From the NCBI GenBank assembly GCA_015075175.1, contig JABTUV010000005.1, positions 248,001 through 312,000 of the forward strand: a DNA stretch of 64,000 bases, read 5' to 3'. Below are positions 60,340-64,000 of this stretch, one piece after another; positions within the stretch are counted from its first letter, which is position 1, and each line of letters begins with the position of its first letter. Origin of the DNA: a bacterium (GTDB lineage Bacteria > Hinthialibacterota > Hinthialibacteria > H5-UNCL2). Made by a program: the position numbers and the translations under genes. The notes under the pieces were generated by a model. It ran no database searches. It saw only the letters and a list, made by a program, of their open reading frames with translations, and had not been told where the DNA came from.

Positions 60340-61417
60340 GGGGAGGGGTGGGTGGAAGCCACCCGAGTTCGTGGATGGCGGCGAACACCGCCTCGGCGAT
60401 CAGGCGGTAGCCCTGTGGGTTGGGATGGACTTTGTCCCATGCGGGATAGGCATAGAGCGCGGCGGGGTCGGGAGCTCCGGCGAAGAGATGGTAGGCGTCC
60501 ACGGTGGGCACGCCGCGCGGCTCGCACAGGCGTCGCAGGAGGGCGTTGACTTCGGGGATGCGGTGCTCGGGCAGGAGATTGGGCGGCAGGATGACGATCA
60601 GCCGGGCGCCCAGCGCGCCTTGCGCGAAATCCAGGATGGCGGAGAAGTTCTCCTCGCTGTCGGCCAGCGGGACGCGCGTGACCGGATCGGGGGCGAAGGG
60701 AGAGACGTGCACGGGCGGCCCGGACTTGGCGGCGGGCAGGAAGGCGCGCAGGGTGGTGAAGAGCTTGCTCTGTTCGAGCCGTCCCTGGCGGCGCAACTCG
60801 CCGCGATAGTGCAAGAGAATCTCGCGATCGGAGAACTTGACGCGGGGCAGCACGTCGTTGTTGCCGGAATAGAGAATGACCAGGTGGGGCCGGTACATGG
60901 GGCCGTGTTTTTGCAGGGTGATCAGCGCCTGCTGCGAGGAGTAGCCGGGCACGCCCAGGTTCAGGACGTGGAAGCGGCGGTCGGGGTGGGCCTCCGCCAG
61001 CATGGAGGCCAGCTGCTCGGGGATGTTCCGGCCTTCTTCGGTGAAGACGCCGAAGGCGCAGGAGTCGCCGACCATCATCATACGATAGGCGCCCTGGGCG
61101 GCGGGGTCGGGCCAGTCGGCGCCGCGCAGGCCCAGGTTATTGATGCGGACGGTGTAGCGGCTGCCGTCCGGCCGCTCGCCGTGCAGGGCCACGTTGGGCC
61201 GAAAGCACCAGAAGAGGTCCGGGTCGAGGCGATAGAGGAACTCGTCCTTCCACTCGGGGTTGATGAACTCGACCAGCAGCGGCGAAGAGGGCGGCTGGTA
61301 GGGCAGGAGGTTGAGGAGGACTTCGACCATGAAGAGGAGCAGCACCCCGCCGCCGGCGCAGTAGACGGCGTACTGGAGGGGGGCCTTGAGTCGGGTGCGG
61401 CGGAGCGGTGGTTTCAT
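60317..61417 (-). CDS. Membrane-anchored SGNH/GDSL hydrolase
   Basis: A protein of 366 residues. An N-terminal helix at about 14-35 anchors it; the rest is outside. Block I is VGDSCAFG, block III is GNNDVL and block V DKVHPNPQG, supplying Ser, Asn and the Asp-x-x-His pair. It should remove acyl groups, for example acetyl from a glycan. The neighbouring glycosyltransferase makes a glycan-modifying role plausible. Confidence 0.85.
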   Translation of the reverse strand: MKPPLRRTRLKAPLQYAVYCAGGGVLLLFMVEVLLNLLPYQPPSSPLLVEFINPEWKDEFLYRLDPDLFWCFRPNVALHGERPDGSRYTVRINNLGLRGADWPDPAAQGAYRMMMVGDSCAFGVFTEEGRNIPEQLASMLAEAHPDRRFHVLNLGVPGYSSQQALITLQKHGPMYRPHLVILYSGNNDVLPRVKFSDREILLHYRGELRRQGRLEQSKLFTTLRAFLPAAKSGPPVHVSPFAPDPVTRVPLADSEENFSAILDFAQGALGARLIVILPPNLLPEHRIPEVNALLRRLCEPRGVPTVDAYHLFAGAPDPAALYAYPAWDKVHPNPQGYRLIAEAVFAAIHELGWLPPTPPPTREANR

Positions 61418-61443
61418 CCTCAATCCACGCGGGTGCGGTCCGG

Positions 61444-61767
61444 TCAAGCGGCGATGACGACGCCTTCGCGGCGGGCGATCTCCAGGAGCGGCCGACTCTG
61501 GTCGTGCTCCCATTCGTCTTCTCCGCGGGCGACGGGTTCGATGCGTATATCGGCATGGGCGCGCGCGCCCCAGAGGTCCTCGATCATGCTGTACGTTTTC
61601 CCGCGGGCGAACTCGGGCGCGATGACGATTACGTCGATATCGCTCCACGGGCCTGCCTCCCCGCGCGCGAATGATCCATAGAGGACCGCCCGGCGCGCAT
61701 GGATGCCGTAACGCGGCAGCACCCCCAGGTAGCGGCGCACTTCCTTTAAAATTGTCGGGTCAACCAC
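61444..61767 (-). CDS. Minimal nucleotidyltransferase-domain protein
   Basis: A protein of 107 residues from GTG 61767, with GGAG eight bases upstream. The nucleotidyltransferase motif is YGSFARGEAG followed by SDIDVIV (catalytic Asp43 and Asp45) and a third acid in ADIRIEPV (Asp73). MNT proteins usually pair with a HEPN protein; none is adjacent on either side here. Confidence 0.8.
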   Translation of the reverse strand: MVDPTILKEVRRYLGVLPRYGIHARRAVLYGSFARGEAGPWSDIDVIVIAPEFARGKTYSMIEDLWGARAHADIRIEPVARGEDEWEHDQSRPLLEIARREGVVIAA

Positions 61768-61911
61768 TCGCGCATCTCCACAAAATGATGCTACCCCGAA
61801 TTGGAACGAGCCGCAACCTCCCATCACGGCTGGGGTGCAGGCGCAAGGAATCCACGGATCCAAACCGCGCGACATTGTATCAGGCGGTCGTCGCGGTTCC
61901 GGTGGAGTTGA

Positions 61912-62035
61912 TGCGTCATTTCGACCGAAGCTCCCTGTCATTTCGACCGAAGGGAGAAATCCTCCCCCCGTTACCGTGGGTCGAGTGCGAGGCAGAAGAT
62001 TTCTCCCTTCGGTCGAAATGACAGCAAGGCCGCGA
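61912..62035. repeat. Family C inverted pair
   Basis: TCATTTCGACCGAAGG occurs twice on the left, and GATTTCTCCCTTCGGTCGA on the right, about 60 bases apart. The gap 61768-62108 otherwise shows nothing. Confidence 0.8.
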
Positions 62036-62108
62036 AGTGTAGGAAACTGCATCTGCGCCCCGGCGCGAAGGGGCCCGCATTTCCACCTATGTCGTGTAGC
62101 GGGAACTC

Positions 62109-63449
62109 CTACCATCCTTCCCCCGCCATCCAGCGTTTTTTCGCGCGAAACTCGACTACCAGGGGCGTGCCCGCAAATCCGAACGTCTCGTACAACTGGT
62201 TGGTGATGTAGCGCTGATAGGAGAAGTGGATCGCTTCGGGGTGGTTGCTGAAGAGCACGAACTTGGGGGGGGCGACGGCGACCTGGGTAGCGTAATAGAT
62301 GCGCGGGCGGCGCCCGCGTCGGGCGGCGGGCGGATGATGCGTGACCACCCGCTCGATCAGGCGGTTCAACTCGCCCGTGGTCACGCGCTTCCGGTGCGAG
62401 GCGTGCACCGCCAGAATATGCTCCAGGAGCGCGTGCACGCGCAGGCCGGTCAGCGCCGAGAGCGTCACGATGGGCGCATAGTGAAGATACGGCATGTCCT
62501 CGCGCAGTTTTTTGGCGAACCGGCCCGAGGTTTCCGTGTCTTTCTCAATGGCGTCCCACTTGTTGACGATGAGAATGGCCGCGCAGCCGGCGTCGTGGGC
62601 GACGGAGAAGACGTGGGCGTCGGTTTCGGTGGGACCCTCGAGCGCGTCCATCATCAAGAGGGCGACGTCGCTCTCTTTGATGGCTTGGGTGGCGCGCAGG
62701 ACGCTCCACTTCTCGACCCCCTCTTGTTTTCCCCGGCGGCGGATGCCGGCGGTGTCCACGAAGCGGATGCGCTGATCCATGTAGGTCAGAACGCCGTCGA
62801 CGGGATCGCGGGTGGTGCCCGCCTCGGGGGCGACCAGGCTGCGGTCGGCGCCCAGCAGGCGATTGAGCAGCGTGGACTTTCCCACGTTGGGACGGCCCAC
62901 GATGGAGACGGCGATTTCGCCCTCGGGCAGCTCCTCTTTCCAATCGGAGGCGTCGGGTAGTTGCTCGAGGATGGCGTCCAGGAGGTCGCCGCTGCCGGTG
63001 CCGTGCAGGGCGGAGACGGGCAGCATCGGCTCCAGCGCCAAGGGATAGAAGTCGTAGAGCAGCTCCTCCTGTTTGAGATTGTCGATCTTGTTGACGGCGA
63101 CGACGACCGGCCGGGCCAGTTTGCGCAGCATGAGGGCGATTTTTTCGTCTTCCGGCATGAGACCGGCGCGGGCGTCCACCACGAACAGCACGAGGTCGGC
63201 TTCCGACAGCGCCGTCTCGACGTTCTTGGCGATGCGGGAGAACATGTCGTCGGGCTCAAGCACGCTGTAGCCGCCGGTGTCGATGACGGTGAGGACGATG
63301 CCGCCCCACTCGCAGCGGCCGTAGATGCGGTCGCGGGTGATGCCGGGGCGGTCGTCGACGATGGCGCGGCGCTCGCCCACGAGACGATTGAAGAGGGTGG
63401 ACTTGCCCACGTTGGGCCGACCGACGATGGCGATGCGCGGCGATTTCAT
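62109..63449 (-). CDS. der: Ribosome-assembly GTPase Der (EngA)
   Basis: A protein of 446 residues with two tandem GTPase domains. The first has GRPNVGKSTLFN, DRPGITRDRIYG, DTGGY and NKID; the second has GRPNVGKSTLLN, GTTRDPVDG, DTAGIR and NKWD. A C-terminal KH-like domain closes the protein. It acts in 50S ribosome assembly. Intact, with an ATG at 63449. Confidence 0.97.
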   Translation of the reverse strand: MKSPRIAIVGRPNVGKSTLFNRLVGERRAIVDDRPGITRDRIYGRCEWGGIVLTVIDTGGYSVLEPDDMFSRIAKNVETALSEADLVLFVVDARAGLMPEDEKIALMLRKLARPVVVAVNKIDNLKQEELLYDFYPLALEPMLPVSALHGTGSGDLLDAILEQLPDASDWKEELPEGEIAVSIVGRPNVGKSTLLNRLLGADRSLVAPEAGTTRDPVDGVLTYMDQRIRFVDTAGIRRRGKQEGVEKWSVLRATQAIKESDVALLMMDALEGPTETDAHVFSVAHDAGCAAILIVNKWDAIEKDTETSGRFAKKLREDMPYLHYAPIVTLSALTGLRVHALLEHILAVHASHRKRVTTGELNRLIERVVTHHPPAARRGRRPRIYYATQVAVAPPKFVLFSNHPEAIHFSYQRYITNQLYETFGFAGTPLVVEFRAKKRWMAGEGW

Positions 63450-63555
63450 GGCGGGGACAGGTTAGACAGGGGCGGGGGGAGGGTAAAGCGGGGAAAGATA
63501 GGGGGGACGGGATGGAGATTTTTTGACGGGATAACAGGATTGACGGGATGGGGAG

Positions 63556-63660
63556 CGTAGGGTGCGCACTGCGCACCGGCGGTAGCAAGCTGCCGCAGTC
63601 CCTATCAGCTCTCGTAGGGTGCGCACCGCGCACCGGCGGCAGCAAGCTGCCTCAGTCCAT
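63556..63660. repeat. Two copies of the family F unit
   Basis: GTAGGGTGCGCACTGCGCAC plus CGGTAGCAAGCTGCCGCAG, then a second near-copy about 57 bases later. The GGTGCGCA-C-TGCGCACC palindrome is nearly perfect. They stand between der and the SPASM protein. Confidence 0.8.
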
Positions 63661-63661
63661 A

Positions 63662-64000
63662 TCAGACGATGTTCATCTGGCAGTTCTTGCAGATTTCGAT
63701 GCGGTGGTATTGCCCGGCCACGTGCCAGTCGCGCAGCATCTGGTACTGGCGGCTGGTCCAGATTTCCTCCAGGCTGGATTGCAGGGCGTTGCCCATGGCG
63801 TGCCGGCCCTCATAGTCGCCGCAGCAGAGCGTGATCTTGCCATTCCACCAGATGAACATGCGCTGCCAGAGCTGCGCGCAGGCGAAGCGCGTGCGCGTGT
63901 TGGGCGTCAACTTGCGGCCCGCGACCGTGTCGTAACCCTGCGGATTGTGATAATCGACGAACGTCACCAGCTCCACGATGGGCTTCCAGTACTCGATGAA
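63662..64000 (-). CDS. Radical SAM/SPASM protein, C-terminal part (runs off the window)
   Basis: The visible frame ends at 63662 and continues past the right edge. It reads VELVTFVDYHNPQGYDTV, then CAQLWQRMFIWWNGKITLCC, GDYEGRHAMGNAL, SLEEIWTSRQY and ICKNCQM. The C...CC...C..C pattern with GN..SL.EIW is a SPASM-type extension that holds extra iron-sulfur clusters. The radical SAM core is outside. Confidence 0.75.
   Translation of the reverse strand, partial: FIEYWKPIVELVTFVDYHNPQGYDTVAGRKLTPNTRTRFACAQLWQRMFIWWNGKITLCCGDYEGRHAMGNALQSSLEEIWTSRQYQMLRDWHVAGQYHRIEICKNCQMNIV

Overview
The window looks like a contig from an uncultured, GC-rich bacterium (about two thirds G+C by eye). An AcrA/AcrB-type efflux pair and several lipoproteins suggest a diderm envelope. 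A Tat-exported sulfatase, a ThuA-domain protein, a glucuronidase-like secreted protein and a 14-kb secreted multi-domain gene fit a polysaccharide-degrading lineage of the Planctomycetes/Sumerlaeota/Armatimonadota kind. The phylum is a guess; rpmB, der, eno and pyrB would settle it. There is no rRNA, tRNA, prophage, IS transposase or CRISPR that I can support.

Layout. 0-5.4 kb: 3' part of a glucuronidase-like protein, an MFS transporter and an orphan sugar ABC ATPase. 5.6-15.4 kb: a small membrane protein, dxr, an EIIA/opine-dehydrogenase fusion, VanZ-like and PilZ-like remnants, a PEGA lipoprotein, a bifunctional-nuclease-family protein, a sulfatase and a radical SAM protein. 15.9-20.4 kb: birA, eno, an FtsB/DivIC-like gene, then STAS, HU and Asp23 genes. 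20.6-34.7 kb: one giant secreted protein gene. 35.0-38.3 kb: a degenerate histidine kinase, a second HU and an HDOD protein. 39.2-46.9 kb: a ferritin-like protein, a PilZ remnant, a broken glycosyltransferase, rpmB, pyrB-pyrC, a Memo-AMMECR1 fusion and a DUF2007-like protein. 47.3-50.6 kb: cupin glucose-6-phosphate isomerase with a GntR regulator, a methyltransferase and a PfkB kinase. 50.9-56.3 kb: a TetR/membrane-fusion/RND efflux locus. 56.5-64 kb: an IscU-like protein, TPR lipoprotein, ThuA, CheY, glycosyltransferase, SGNH hydrolase, nucleotidyltransferase, der and a SPASM-domain protein.

Two features run through the whole window. First, nearly every intergenic gap carries palindromic repeats from at least seven sequence families. 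The main one (family A here) pairs a CTCGATACG half with a CTACTCGAG half; it occurs at 13 or more loci and is expanded into tandem arrays at 7.0-8.6, 10.2-10.8 and 15.4-15.9 kb. Family B (GGGACAGGCGCCGATTT-like) often sits directly after family A. Second, many genes, including the normally essential dxr, are broken by single-base indels, most densely beside the repeat arrays. This points to local consensus errors rather than true gene decay, so I give the span of the intact gene where I can reconstruct it.

The most unusual gene content is the EIIA/opine-dehydrogenase fusion, the Memo-AMMECR1 fusion, the giant protein bracketed by two HU-containing signalling clusters, and the composite palindromic element family.
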